Below are positions 40,952 to 50,248 of a stretch of 64,000 nt of DNA, piece by piece; positions within the stretch are counted from its first letter, which is position 1, and the number at the start of each line of letters is the position of its first letter. The stretch lies in contig JAEWVF010000061.1 in assembly GCA_023459215.1 (NCBI GenBank), positions 25,937-89,936 on the forward strand, read 5' to 3'. Below the pieces are notes generated by a model. The model was not told the DNA's origin. It worked only from the letters and a program-made list of their open reading frames with translations, and did not search any database. This DNA comes from Chloroflexota bacterium (lineage in GTDB: Bacteria > Chloroflexota > Anaerolineae > Anaerolineales > Villigracilaceae). Made by a program: the position numbers and the translations under genes.

Positions 40952-42430
40952 TTACTTGGGCATTACCGCGCTGATCAGGCTGGCAGCAGCATCGCTGGAC
41001 AGGCCAAACCAGGGAGCGAATAGCGTACCGACCAGGATAATGCCCAGGGTCAGCAAGCCAATCGCCAGCAGGTGCGGGCGCGTAACCGGGATGGGATGGG
41101 CTTCCTCGTTTTCACCTTCCATGCGGTACAGGTAAACGTACTTCATCACCGTCAGGTAGTAATACACGCCCACGATGGAGGTGACGATACCGATCACAAC
41201 CAGCCAGGTCCAACCGGCCTGGATGGCGGCGAAGAAGACCAGGAATTTACCAACAAAACCGCCAAAGGGCGGCATGCCCGACAGCGACAGGAAAGCGACC
41301 AACATGGCTAGCGCCAGGTAAGGCGAACGGCGGCTCAGGCCATCGTAAGCGCGGATGTCATCCGAGCCGATGGTGCGGCCAACGATGGCGATGATGCCGA
41401 AGGCCGCCAGGTTGGTCAGGATGTAAGCCAACAGGTAGAAAACCGCCGAGGTAATGCCCCATTCCGAACCTGTGCCCGAGTTCGAGGCCGCTGCGATCAC
41501 ACCCAGCAGAGCGTAACCGGCATGGGCAATCGAGGAATAGGCCAGCAGGCGTTTGAGATTCTTCTGGGCCAGGGCCACCAGGTTGCCGAGAATCATGGTG
41601 ATGGCCGCCAGGATGGCCAAAACCAACTGCCACTGTTCCGCGGTCGAGCCGAAAGCGGTCAGGAACAGGCGGACGAGAACGGCAAAACCAGCCGCCTTGG
41701 AGGCTGTCGACAGGAAACCGGCCACCGGGGAGGGTGCGCCTTCGTAAGTGTCGGGGGCCCAGAAGTGGAAGGGGGCCAGGGAGAGCTTGAAGCCAAGTCC
41801 GACCACCAGCAGGAGCAGGACGCCAATCGAAAACGGAGTCGCCGAGCCAAACTGACGGGCGAGGTCTTCGAGGGAGGTCGAGCCGCCGAAACCGTAGACC
41901 AAGGTCAAGCCGTAGAGCAGGATGGCGGAGGTCATCGCGCCGAAAAGCAGGTATTTGAACCCGGCTTCGGTGGATTTCTTGTCATCGAGCAGGAAACCGG
42001 CCAAAACGTAGAGCGGAATGGAGGTGGTTTCAATCGCCAGGTAGAGCATGACCAGGTCCGCGGCGGATGCCATCAGGCTCATCCCGATGGTCGATGCCAG
42101 CAGCAGGGCAAAAGCCTCGGCGCGGCGGGAAGTCCCGTCGACATCCATCATAAAGAGGGCGGTGATGGCGGCGGCGAAGATGAAGAAGAGCTTGAAGGCG
42201 TAGGCGAACATGTCGAAGCGCACCATGCCCCCCCAGGCCAGGACACCTTCCGCGCCGGGACGCCCCACCAGCAGGCTAACGGCGAGAACGGCAAACAGGC
42301 CGCCGGCAGTCAACCAGCCCAGGTTCAGGCGGCGCTTCTCATCCTTCCAAAACGGATCGAGCACCAGGACGAGGATGCCCAGCACCAGCATCAGGACTTC
42401 AGGCAGGATTGCCAGTAAATTGACACTCAT
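40952..42430 (-). CDS. nuoN: NADH-quinone oxidoreductase subunit N
   Basis: A 492-residue antiporter-like subunit of complex I with about 14 membrane helices. The proton-channel Lys/Glu helices are visible: YLAIETTSIPLYVLAGFLLD, GLGFKLSLAPFHFWAPDTYEGA and LKRLLAYSSIAHAGYALLG. The start abuts the preceding stop (TAAATG), with GGGAGG upstream. It is the last gene of the membrane-arm operon. Confidence 0.95.
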   Translation of the reverse strand: MSVNLLAILPEVLMLVLGILVLVLDPFWKDEKRRLNLGWLTAGGLFAVLAVSLLVGRPGAEGVLAWGGMVRFDMFAYAFKLFFIFAAAITALFMMDVDGTSRRAEAFALLLASTIGMSLMASAADLVMLYLAIETTSIPLYVLAGFLLDDKKSTEAGFKYLLFGAMTSAILLYGLTLVYGFGGSTSLEDLARQFGSATPFSIGVLLLLVVGLGFKLSLAPFHFWAPDTYEGAPSPVAGFLSTASKAAGFAVLVRLFLTAFGSTAEQWQLVLAILAAITMILGNLVALAQKNLKRLLAYSSIAHAGYALLGVIAAASNSGTGSEWGITSAVFYLLAYILTNLAAFGIIAIVGRTIGSDDIRAYDGLSRRSPYLALAMLVAFLSLSGMPPFGGFVGKFLVFFAAIQAGWTWLVVIGIVTSIVGVYYYLTVMKYVYLYRMEGENEEAHPIPVTRPHLLAIGLLTLGIILVGTLFAPWFGLSSDAAASLISAVMPK

Positions 42431-43945
42431 TTATGCACCTCCCAAAAGTCGCAGCACGTTTTGGACGCCCAGTTCGACCAGCGGGGCCATCAGGCCGGGG
42501 AACATGCCCAGGGCAAACATGACCAGGCAGAGCGTGACCAGGGCAACTTTATCAAGAACCGAGATCGGGTGGATGTGGCCTTCAAACTGGGCAGGCATAT
42601 CGCCGAAGAAAACGCGCCGAATGGCAATCAGGACATAGGCCGCGGTGATGACAATCGAAATCGAGGCGATGACCGCCACCAGCCATTGGTCGCGCCAAAC
42701 GCCCATAAAAATCGGGAATTCGGCCACGAAACCGGAAAGACCGGGCATACCCATCGAGACCAGACCGCCAATGATGAAGGAAATCGCCACCCAGGGCAGG
42801 GCTTTGGCCATGCCGCCCAATTCAGGAAGCTGGCGGGTGTGGGCGCGGTCGTAGACCATGCCAACGGCGGCAAAGAAGAGAGCCGTCATGACGCCGTGCG
42901 AGAACATCTGTAAGCCCGCGCCAACCATGCCTTCACGGTTGAGGGTGGCGAAGCCGAGCATGACCAGGCCCATGTGCGAAACAGACGAGAAACCGATGAT
43001 GTACTTGAAGTCGGTCTGGATCATGGCGATAAACGCGCCATAAACCACGTTGACCAGCGCCAGGCCGAGGATGAGGTACTTCCAGTACACCGCGCCTTCA
43101 GGCAGGAGCATGATGCCCACCCGCAGGGCAGCGAACGCGCCCAGCTTCATCAGCACACCAGCGTGGAACATCGAGACGGCGGTCGGAGCGGCAACGTGAC
43201 CGTCGGGCGACCAGTTGTGGAAGGGGAAGATACCGCCCAGGATGGCGAAGCCGAGGAAGACCGGCAGGAACCAGAAAACCTGGAAGGGGATCGAATAGCC
43301 GAAAATCGTGACCATGCCCGCCATCGCGCCAGCCTTCTCCATGGCCAGCATGTCGAAGGTGTAAACGCCGGTGTTCATCCCGACCTGCCAGTACATGGCC
43401 AGCGCGCCGACCAGGGCGAAGACCGAGCCGAGAAACAGGTACAGGGTCAGCTTCATGGCCGCGTATTCGCGGGTCTGCTTCCAGCCCCAGATGGCAATCA
43501 ACAGGTACATCGGGAAAACGGCGATTTCGTAGAAGAAGAACAGCATGAACAGGTCGAGCGCGACGAAAACGCCGAACACGCCGCCCGCCAGCAGGAACAG
43601 GAAGGCGAAGAATTCGCGCGGGCGGTCGTCAATGCCCCACGAAATCAGCACACCGGTGAACATGACCAGGCCGGTCAGCAGGACGAGCGGGGTGCTGATC
43701 CCGTCCACGCCAACGTGGTAGGAAATGCCCAGTACCGGCAGCCAGTCCACTTTTTCGATGAACTGGTAGCCCGCAGCAGTCTGGTCATACGAGAAGTAGA
43801 CCCAGATCGACAGGACAAGCGCAAAGACCGCAGCGGCCAGGGCCGTGACACGGATTTCGTTCTTGCGCTCGCCATTCATCAAAAAGATGATCAGCGCGGC
43901 GACCAGCGGGGTGAAGACAATGACACTAAGAATTGGAAATTGCAT
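42431..43945 (-). CDS. nuoM: NADH-quinone oxidoreductase subunit M, second copy
   Basis: A 504-residue proton-pumping subunit. It has FFFYEIAVFPMYLLIAIWG with the conserved Glu, FLGFAILGGIFPFHNWSPDGH, TDFKYIIGFSSVSHMGLVML and HGVMTALFFAAVGMVYDRAH. The WSPDGHV and KYIIGFSS variants differ clearly from the other copy at 43958-45478, so this is an old duplication and not a recent tandem copy. GAGGTG precedes the ATG, 12 bases after the other nuoM. Confidence 0.93.
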   Translation of the reverse strand: MQFPILSVIVFTPLVAALIIFLMNGERKNEIRVTALAAAVFALVLSIWVYFSYDQTAAGYQFIEKVDWLPVLGISYHVGVDGISTPLVLLTGLVMFTGVLISWGIDDRPREFFAFLFLLAGGVFGVFVALDLFMLFFFYEIAVFPMYLLIAIWGWKQTREYAAMKLTLYLFLGSVFALVGALAMYWQVGMNTGVYTFDMLAMEKAGAMAGMVTIFGYSIPFQVFWFLPVFLGFAILGGIFPFHNWSPDGHVAAPTAVSMFHAGVLMKLGAFAALRVGIMLLPEGAVYWKYLILGLALVNVVYGAFIAMIQTDFKYIIGFSSVSHMGLVMLGFATLNREGMVGAGLQMFSHGVMTALFFAAVGMVYDRAHTRQLPELGGMAKALPWVAISFIIGGLVSMGMPGLSGFVAEFPIFMGVWRDQWLVAVIASISIVITAAYVLIAIRRVFFGDMPAQFEGHIHPISVLDKVALVTLCLVMFALGMFPGLMAPLVELGVQNVLRLLGGA

Positions 43946-43957
43946 CGCGCACCTCGG

Positions 43958-45478
43958 CTAGAACAACATCATCATGGCTTTGTTGATGACATCCAAAATC
44001 CACATCGGCCAAACGCCAATCACGAGGATAAGAATCATCAAGGGAGCCATAACAAGGATTTCGCGGATATTGATTTCGGTCAGGCGGTGTTCGCCGTGCG
44101 CCCAATGCTCATTGAGCGGCCCGTGCAAAACCTGCTTGATCCCTTTCAGGATGTAAGCGCCAGTCATCAGCAGGCCGAGCATGGCGACCGCGGTAAACAC
44201 CGGCAAAATCGCCCAGGAACCCCGCACCACCATGAACTCGGACACGAACCCGTTCAGGCCGGGCAGGCCAAGCGAGGCCATGCTGGTGAAAATCAGGATG
44301 GTGCCGTAGACCGGAACGAGCGGGAACAGGCCGCCAAACTGGCGCAGGTCGCGGGTGTGGGTGCGCTCGTAAATCACGCCGACCAGGAAGAACATGCCCG
44401 CCGCCGAAAGGCCGTGGTTGAACATCTGCAGGACTGCCCCGTTCAGGGCGATGGTCGCATCCAGGGTGCCGACTGCTTTGGCCGCTGCGGCGATACCGAG
44501 CAGGACAAAGCCCATGTGGTTGATGGACGAGTAGGCCACCAGCCGCTTGAAGTCGGTCTGACCGTAGGAGCCGAACGCGCCGAAGATGATTGCCATGACC
44601 GCCAGGAAGGCCAGCCAACCGGCAAACCGGGCCGCTTCTTCGGGATAGAAGGGCAGCACCAGGCGCAGGAAACCGTATGCACCCAGTTTGAGCAGGACAC
44701 CGGCCAGAATCATCGAACCGGCGGTTGGGGCTTCAGTGTGGGCATCGGGCAGCCAGGTGTGGAAGGGCCAAACCGGGACTTTGATGGCGAAAGCAACCAC
44801 AAAGGCCCAAAATGCGACCGTTTTAACCGTGCCGGTCGAAAGCCCGAGCAAGGTCGAGGCTTCCAATCCCGACCAACGCTCGGCCAGGGTGACAATGTCA
44901 TAAGTCTGGAAGAGCACACCCAGCATCTGGATGGCCAGCAGCAAGCCGAGCGAGCCCGCCATGGTGTAGATGAAGAACTTGAGCGAGGCGTAGTTGCGGT
45001 TGGCCGAACCCCACTGGTTGATCAGGAAGTACATCGGAACCAGGCCGATTTCCCAGAAAACGAAGAAAATCAGCAGATCAAGGGCCAGGAAAACGCCCAA
45101 CATGCCTGTCTCAAGCAGCAGGAACAGGATCATGTAGGCTTTGACCTTGTCGCTGATGTTGAAGGAAGCCAAAATCGCCAGCGGGGTCAGCAGGACAGTC
45201 AGCAGAACCATCGAGAGCGAAAGCCCGTCCACGCCAATGTGGAAGGTCGAGTTGATGGCCGCATACCATTCGTATTGCTCTTCGAACTGGAACCCGGCAG
45301 CAGTCGAGTCGAAACCCAGCCACAGCCAGATCGACAGGCCGAGCGGAACGAGGCTGGCCAGGAGAGCCGTCCAGCGGATGGCCTTGACCTGGTCACCGGG
45401 AATGAACAGGATGACCAGCGCCGCCAGGACGGGGAAGAACAGGATGGTTGTCAACAGGTGAGTGCTAATGAAGTCCAT
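43958..45478 (-). CDS. nuoM: NADH-quinone oxidoreductase subunit M, first copy
   Basis: A 506-residue subunit. It has FFVFWEIGLVPMYFLINQWG with the conserved Glu, VAFAIKVPVWPFHTWLPDAH with the channel Lys, TDFKRLVAYSSINHMGFVLL and FNHGLSAAGMFFLVGVIYER. These are the canonical NuoM forms, so this copy is probably the ordinary one. It lies between nuoL and the divergent second nuoM. The start at 45478 is 12 bases after the nuoL stop. Confidence 0.95.
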   Translation of the reverse strand: MDFISTHLLTTILFFPVLAALVILFIPGDQVKAIRWTALLASLVPLGLSIWLWLGFDSTAAGFQFEEQYEWYAAINSTFHIGVDGLSLSMVLLTVLLTPLAILASFNISDKVKAYMILFLLLETGMLGVFLALDLLIFFVFWEIGLVPMYFLINQWGSANRNYASLKFFIYTMAGSLGLLLAIQMLGVLFQTYDIVTLAERWSGLEASTLLGLSTGTVKTVAFWAFVVAFAIKVPVWPFHTWLPDAHTEAPTAGSMILAGVLLKLGAYGFLRLVLPFYPEEAARFAGWLAFLAVMAIIFGAFGSYGQTDFKRLVAYSSINHMGFVLLGIAAAAKAVGTLDATIALNGAVLQMFNHGLSAAGMFFLVGVIYERTHTRDLRQFGGLFPLVPVYGTILIFTSMASLGLPGLNGFVSEFMVVRGSWAILPVFTAVAMLGLLMTGAYILKGIKQVLHGPLNEHWAHGEHRLTEINIREILVMAPLMILILVIGVWPMWILDVINKAMMMLF

Positions 45479-45490
45479 TGTTCACTCCCT

Positions 45491-47674
45491 TTAGGCAAAA
45501 AGGAAAAGATAAGCCAGCACCGCCACCAGGACGATGAGGAAGGAAGCCGAGACGACCAGATAACTCTGGATGCGCCCGGTTTGGGTATAGCGCAGTTCGT
45601 GGCCAGCCTTCTGGAAGACAGCCGCAGTGCCATCACCAATGAACTCATTGATAAACGGTTTGTCGAACTTGTTGCGCAGGAAATCGCCAATCCAGATGGG
45701 CAGCTTGCCGATGAAGTGCAGGATGCCGTCGATCGCGCCCTTGTCCATTGCGGTGGTAAAGACTTCCGAAATCCAGACAATCGGCTTGACCACAAAGAAG
45801 GCGTAGAACTCGTCGAAGAACCACTTGTTTTGGAACAGAGCGTAGAATGGGCCAAGCAGTTTCTGGAGCGGGTCGGGCTGTCCGGCTTTGACATCCTTGT
45901 AAACCAGCCAACCGAGGCCGAGGCCGCCCAGGGCAACCACCAGCGAAATGGTCAGCGGAATCCAGCTAAACTCAACCGCCTTGGGATGTTCGAGCAGGGT
46001 TCCGCCGACGAATTCGTGGAACCAGTTCGGAATCAGGCCGCCGATGAGGGGGAATTTTTCCGGGATGCCCACCCAGCCGTAGCCGATGGCAAAAACTGAC
46101 AGGATCGCCAGCGGCAGGGTCATCGTCCACGGGGTTTCGTGGGCGTGTTCGGCTTCCTTCGTGCGCGGTTCGCCGAAGAAGGTCAGGGTGATCTGGCGCA
46201 TGGTGTAGAAGGCCGTCATAAGCGCGGCAAGCGAGAGAGTGATGAGGATCGTCCAATGCTCGTGGGCAAAAGCATCCGCCAGGATTTCATCCTTCGACCA
46301 GAAACCAGCCGTGACGAGCGGGAAACCGGAGAGAGCCAGACCACCGATCAGGAAAGTCCAGAAGGTAATCGGCATCTTCTTACGCAGGCCGCCCATGTTG
46401 AACATATCCTGCGGGTCAACCTTGTGGTTGCCGGTGTGCAGGACGCCATGCTCCATGCCGTGAATGACCGAACCAGAGCCAAGGAAAAGCAGTGCCTTGA
46501 AGAAGGCATGCGTGACAAGGTGGAAAGCGGCGGCAATATACGCGCCCATGCCCAGGGCGGCAATCATGAAGCCAAGCTGGGAGATGGTCGAGTAAGCCAG
46601 GACTTTCTTGATGTCGTTCTGGGCCAGGGCGATGGTCGCCGCGAAAATGGCGGTGAACGTGCCGATGAAGGCCACCACGCTCATCTCGGGAGTCAGACTG
46701 TGATGATCCCAGCCAGCGGTCAGCAGCGGGAACATGCGCAGGACAGCGTAAACGCCAGCCGAGACCATCGTGGCCGCATGGATCATGGCGCTGACGGGGG
46801 TCGGGCCTTCCATCGCGTCCGGCAGCCAGATGTGTAACGGCCACTGCGCCGATTTACCGATTGTCCCGATGAAGAGCAGGATGGCAATCAGCCCGGCAGC
46901 GGACAAGCCGAAGACCGGGGTCATAGTACCAGCCAGGACAGCCAGCGTCTCGTGGGTGAAAATTTCACGGAAAGAAAGCGTGCCGGTGGCCGAATACAGG
47001 AAAGCAATACCCAACAGCATGAAGACATCGCCAACGCGGGTGGTCATAAAAGCTTTGATGGCCGCAGCGCGGGCCGAAGGCTTGGCAAACCAGAAGCCAA
47101 TCAGCAGGTACGAGCACAGACCCATGATTTCCCAGCCAACAAACATCGTCAGCAGGTTATCCGAAACGACCAGAGTATACATGCCGAAGGCAAACAGGCC
47201 GATGAAGGCAAAGAAGCGGCTGTACATCGGTTCGACCGACAAGACGGTGTGCTTGTGGCCATGCGCATCAGTAACGGTTGCGCCATGCGGCGGCAGGCCG
47301 GGGTGGTCATGGTCGCCTTTGGGCTGGCCGAAGTTGTGATAGCCAACGCTGTAGATGAAAATCATCAGCACCGTAATGGCCACAAAGAAGAGCACCACCG
47401 CCGAAAGCGGATCGATCAGGACGCCGATTTCCAGGAAAGTTTTACCAGTCGGCAACCAAGGAGTGGAATGAGTAAAAACGTGCTCGCCTTCGCCAAAGTG
47501 CTCAACACCCAGGGCCCGGATGAAAACAACCATACTTCCCAAGAAAGAAAGCAGGGCTGCGCCAACCGCAATGCTGTGGCTGAGCGCCTTGTTCTTGTGG
47601 GTAAAGAGCACAATCAGGAAGAACGCCAGCAAGGGCGGCAGGGGGAGAAGCCAGATAAGTGTTTCAGTCGCCAT
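45491..47674 (-). CDS. nuoL: NADH-quinone oxidoreductase subunit L, long form
   Basis: A 727-residue subunit, about 110 longer than E. coli NuoL (613). It has FVGWEIMGLCSYLLIGFWF, GTIGKSAQWPLHIWLPDAMEG split across the helix, and IKKVLAYSTISQLGFMIAALG. A His-rich loop (HNFGQPKGDHDHPGLPPHGA) is inserted near residue 115. The C-terminal third carries the lateral helix region (from about residue 590: FYALFQNKWFFDEFYAFFVV) and a final membrane anchor. The extra length is what a complex with an additional antiporter subunit would need, but the insertion has not been aligned. AGGAG precedes the ATG. Confidence 0.95.
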   Translation of the reverse strand: MATETLIWLLPLPPLLAFFLIVLFTHKNKALSHSIAVGAALLSFLGSMVVFIRALGVEHFGEGEHVFTHSTPWLPTGKTFLEIGVLIDPLSAVVLFFVAITVLMIFIYSVGYHNFGQPKGDHDHPGLPPHGATVTDAHGHKHTVLSVEPMYSRFFAFIGLFAFGMYTLVVSDNLLTMFVGWEIMGLCSYLLIGFWFAKPSARAAAIKAFMTTRVGDVFMLLGIAFLYSATGTLSFREIFTHETLAVLAGTMTPVFGLSAAGLIAILLFIGTIGKSAQWPLHIWLPDAMEGPTPVSAMIHAATMVSAGVYAVLRMFPLLTAGWDHHSLTPEMSVVAFIGTFTAIFAATIALAQNDIKKVLAYSTISQLGFMIAALGMGAYIAAAFHLVTHAFFKALLFLGSGSVIHGMEHGVLHTGNHKVDPQDMFNMGGLRKKMPITFWTFLIGGLALSGFPLVTAGFWSKDEILADAFAHEHWTILITLSLAALMTAFYTMRQITLTFFGEPRTKEAEHAHETPWTMTLPLAILSVFAIGYGWVGIPEKFPLIGGLIPNWFHEFVGGTLLEHPKAVEFSWIPLTISLVVALGGLGLGWLVYKDVKAGQPDPLQKLLGPFYALFQNKWFFDEFYAFFVVKPIVWISEVFTTAMDKGAIDGILHFIGKLPIWIGDFLRNKFDKPFINEFIGDGTAAVFQKAGHELRYTQTGRIQSYLVVSASFLIVLVAVLAYLFLFA

Positions 47675-47683
47675 CGTTCGCTC

Positions 47684-47992
47684 CTACCACTTCATGAGGT
47701 CAAGTTCATCGGCCACGACCGTGTTGCGGCTGCGGTAAATGGCGATGACCAGCGCCAGGCCGACTGCCACTTCAGCGGCGGCCACGGCAAAGACAATGAT
47801 AGAGAAAACCTGTCCGCCCATCAACGCGGTGTTGCCATAGCGCCAGAACGAAACCAGGTTGATGTTGGCGGCGTTCAGCATCAGTTCGACGCCGAGCAAA
47901 ATCGCAATTGCGTTTTTACGCGCCAGCACACCATACAGGCCAATGCTGAAAAGCGCCGCCGAAAGGAAGAGATACCAGGACAAAGGAATCAT
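47684..47992 (-). CDS. nuoK: NADH-quinone oxidoreductase subunit K
   Basis: A 102-residue subunit with three membrane helices and the two conserved intramembrane Glu, in GVELMLNAANINLV and AVAAAEVAVGLALVIAIYR. The start is ATG 47992 (MIPLSWYLFLS), with GGAGG 9 nt upstream; the longer open frame overlapping nuoJ is not used. It is 9 bases from nuoL. Confidence 0.94.
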   Translation of the reverse strand: MIPLSWYLFLSAALFSIGLYGVLARKNAIAILLGVELMLNAANINLVSFWRYGNTALMGGQVFSIIVFAVAAAEVAVGLALVIAIYRSRNTVVADELDLMKW

Positions 47993-48005
47993 ATCTACAC
48001 GCCTC

Positions 48006-48506
48006 CTATTTGCGGTTCGCAAGATAAACTGCGCCAACCAGGGCGGCCAAGAGCAGGATGGAGGCCACTTCAAAGGCCAGGACATAGGCATCGGGCGAGA
48101 CCAAAGCCGCGGAAAGCGTCATCAGCGGGTCGCCGGTAATGCCGCCCTTCTGCGCGCCAGCGTTTGGCATCTGGGCCGAGAGGAAAACCAGCCCGGCCAG
48201 GGTGGCAATCGAAATCAGGGCCGCCCAGGGCCAGCCAGCATTGGTCTGCGAGACCTTGTCGAGCAGGTTGCGGCGGGTCAACATCACGGCAAAGATGAAC
48301 ATAATCGCAATTGCGCCGATGTAGACCACCACCTGAACCACCGCCAGGAAAGCCGCATCGAGCGTGGCGAAGAGCACCGCCGCGCCGAACAGGGTGGAAA
48401 CCAGCCACAGGGCCGCATGGACCAGGTTGCGGGTGGTGACGACCATCAACGCCGATACCAGGATCAGCGCCGAGGTCAGGAAAAAGATGATTTGTTCAGC
48501 AGTCAT
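48006..48506 (-). CDS. nuoJ: NADH-quinone oxidoreductase subunit J
   Basis: A 166-residue subunit with five membrane helices: TAEQIIFFLTSALILVSALM, ALWLVSTLFGAAVLFATLDA, VVQVVVYIGAIAIMFIFAVM (typical of NuoJ), and a C-terminal ASILLLAALVGAVYLA. GGAG precedes the ATG. It follows nuoH directly; nuoI, which usually lies between H and J, is absent. Confidence 0.93.
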   Translation of the reverse strand: MTAEQIIFFLTSALILVSALMVVTTRNLVHAALWLVSTLFGAAVLFATLDAAFLAVVQVVVYIGAIAIMFIFAVMLTRRNLLDKVSQTNAGWPWAALISIATLAGLVFLSAQMPNAGAQKGGITGDPLMTLSAALVSPDAYVLAFEVASILLLAALVGAVYLANRK

Positions 48507-48526
48507 AATCTCCAGTCCTCCCCGTC

Positions 48527-49717
48527 CTAATCGCCAGCCGTGGCCGCTGAGGCGGCTTCACGCTTGCGGCGCGCCTGGAAGCGCAGGCCTTCGACCGTGA
48601 TCCAGGCCACGATGACATTCGACAGGAACATGCCCGCCACGTAGAGCCAGGTATCTGCGCCGAGCAGGATGCGATGCACCACCGCGGTCACCATCAACAA
48701 GATGAAGGAAAGCGGGGTCAGGAATTTCCAGTTGAAGGCCAGCATATGGTCGATGCGGATACGCGGGACGGTGTATTTAACCCACATGATGACCCAGTAG
48801 CCAATCATGGCCTTGACCACGAAGTAGAACGCGCCCAGCAATGGGTACTGTTCTGCCCAGGGGCCATGCCAGCCGCCGAAGAAGAGCGCCGCGATAAAAC
48901 CACCGAAGGTGAAGGCGTGCAGCAACTCACCGGCGTAGAACAAGCCGAATTTCATGCCCGAGTATTCGATGTGGAAACCGGAAACGATTTCCGATTCGCC
49001 TTCATTCAGGTCGAAGGGCGAACGTCCCAATTCGGCAATGGCCGCAATCAGGAAAATCAGCGCGCCGAGCGGCGAAACCAACACAAACCAGACGCCGCCA
49101 TCCGTGAACTGCGCTTCTGTAATGGTTTTCAGGCTCATCGAACCGGTCAGCACGGTCGGGATCAGCAGAGCGACAATCATCGGGATTTCGTAGGAAATCA
49201 TGTTCGCCACCATGCGGTACGCGCCAAGCAGGGCGTATTTATTGTTCGAGGCCCAGCCCGCCATGATGATGGAAAGCGTGCCAATCGCGCCCGCCGCCAC
49301 CAGGTAAAGCAGGGCTACGTTCAGGTCGACGCCATAGATGCGCGAAGCCAGCGGAACCACGGCCCACAGGAAGAGCACCGAAGCCAGCGAAAGGATCGGC
49401 GCCAGGTTAAAAGGCACCCGATCCGCGCCTTCGGGGGTGATATCTTCCTTGAGAATCAGTTTGATAATATCGGGGAATGGCTGGAACAAGCCGAACGGGC
49501 CGACCCGGTTCGGGCCGAGGCGGTCCTGGAAGCGGGCCACAACTTTACGCTCGACCCAGACCAGCAGGATGTCCACCACCATCACAGCCATGATGAAGAC
49601 AACGATGCCCAACAGGTAGATAACCAGGATGGAAACCCAGTCAGCCCAGCCCCAACCGAGGAAAAGGCTCATCAACCAGTCGTACACCACTTTGATTGGA
49701 TCTGTCAGAAATTCCAT
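48527..49717 (-). CDS. nuoH: NADH-quinone oxidoreductase subunit H
   Basis: A 396-residue subunit lining the quinone cavity. It has VERKVVARFQDRLGPNRVGP, QPFPDIIKLILKEDITPEGA, the acidic loop RSPFDLNEGESEIVSGFHIE and FLLVTA-like helices to the end. A basic/Ala tail (ARRKREAASAATAGD) is extra. GAGGAG precedes the ATG. The gene is separated from nuoA by an intrinsic terminator at 49741-49771. Confidence 0.95.
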   Translation of the reverse strand: MEFLTDPIKVVYDWLMSLFLGWGWADWVSILVIYLLGIVVFIMAVMVVDILLVWVERKVVARFQDRLGPNRVGPFGLFQPFPDIIKLILKEDITPEGADRVPFNLAPILSLASVLFLWAVVPLASRIYGVDLNVALLYLVAAGAIGTLSIIMAGWASNNKYALLGAYRMVANMISYEIPMIVALLIPTVLTGSMSLKTITEAQFTDGGVWFVLVSPLGALIFLIAAIAELGRSPFDLNEGESEIVSGFHIEYSGMKFGLFYAGELLHAFTFGGFIAALFFGGWHGPWAEQYPLLGAFYFVVKAMIGYWVIMWVKYTVPRIRIDHMLAFNWKFLTPLSFILLMVTAVVHRILLGADTWLYVAGMFLSNVIVAWITVEGLRFQARRKREAASAATAGD

Positions 49718-49740
49718 TGATTGCTCCTCTGCAACAATAA

Positions 49741-49771
49741 AAAGGCTGATAAGGTTCGCCTATCAGCCTTT
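49741..49771 (-). terminator. Intrinsic terminator between nuoA and nuoH
   Basis: AAAGGCTGATA (49741-49751) and TATCAGCCTTT (49761-49771) form a perfect 11-bp stem with a 9-nt loop; on the minus strand TTTTTATTG follows. Only 23 bases then remain before the nuoH start, so nuoH must be reached by readthrough. Confidence 0.8.
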
Positions 49772-49786
49772 CTTGTCAAATGGATA

Positions 49787-50143
49787 TTAAACCCAATCCA
49801 GCATCCCTTTTTGCCAGATATAGTAGAGACCGGACAGCAGGATGAGAATGAAGATGACACCTTCCACGGCGACAAAAACGGGCATCACGTTCAGGGACAA
49901 GGCCCAGGGGAACAGGAATACCGTTTCTACGTCAAAAATCAGGAAGGCCAGCGCAAAAACATAATATTGCGCCTTGAATTGCACCCAGTTATCCCCCACC
50001 GTTTCCATACCGCATTCATAGGTACTTAACTTGATGGGATTGGGCTTTTTGGGGCCAAGAATCGCCGCCATGACAATCGCGGCAACCGGGATGATTATCC
50101 CCACAATCAGGAAGAGGCCGAGATAAACCCACGGATTTTGCAT
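49787..50143 (-). CDS. nuoA: NADH-quinone oxidoreductase subunit A
   Basis: A 118-residue subunit with three membrane helices. It has LSTYECGMETVG, with the conserved Cys, and FALAFLIFDVETVFLFPWAL, with the conserved acidic residues. GAGGAG precedes the ATG. It is the first gene of the membrane-arm set, but nuoB, nuoC and nuoD, which usually follow it, are missing. Confidence 0.94.
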   Translation of the reverse strand: MQNPWVYLGLFLIVGIIIPVAAIVMAAILGPKKPNPIKLSTYECGMETVGDNWVQFKAQYYVFALAFLIFDVETVFLFPWALSLNVMPVFVAVEGVIFILILLSGLYYIWQKGMLDWV

Positions 50144-50248
50144 AAAATCTCCTCGTATAGATTGGGTTTTTCGTCACAAATGGACGTTAGAATTTTATCA
50201 CAAGCCCAAATTCAAAGGAATTTACGGTTGTATCATTTCCAGGTGATA

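Noticed and set aside
42974..46099. Very long open frame (1041 codons) on the plus strand antisense to both nuoM genes and nuoL
   Set aside because: Composition is Gln/His/Arg/Glu-rich with no domain, typical of the complement of codon-biased membrane protein genes; the minus-strand genes are certain.
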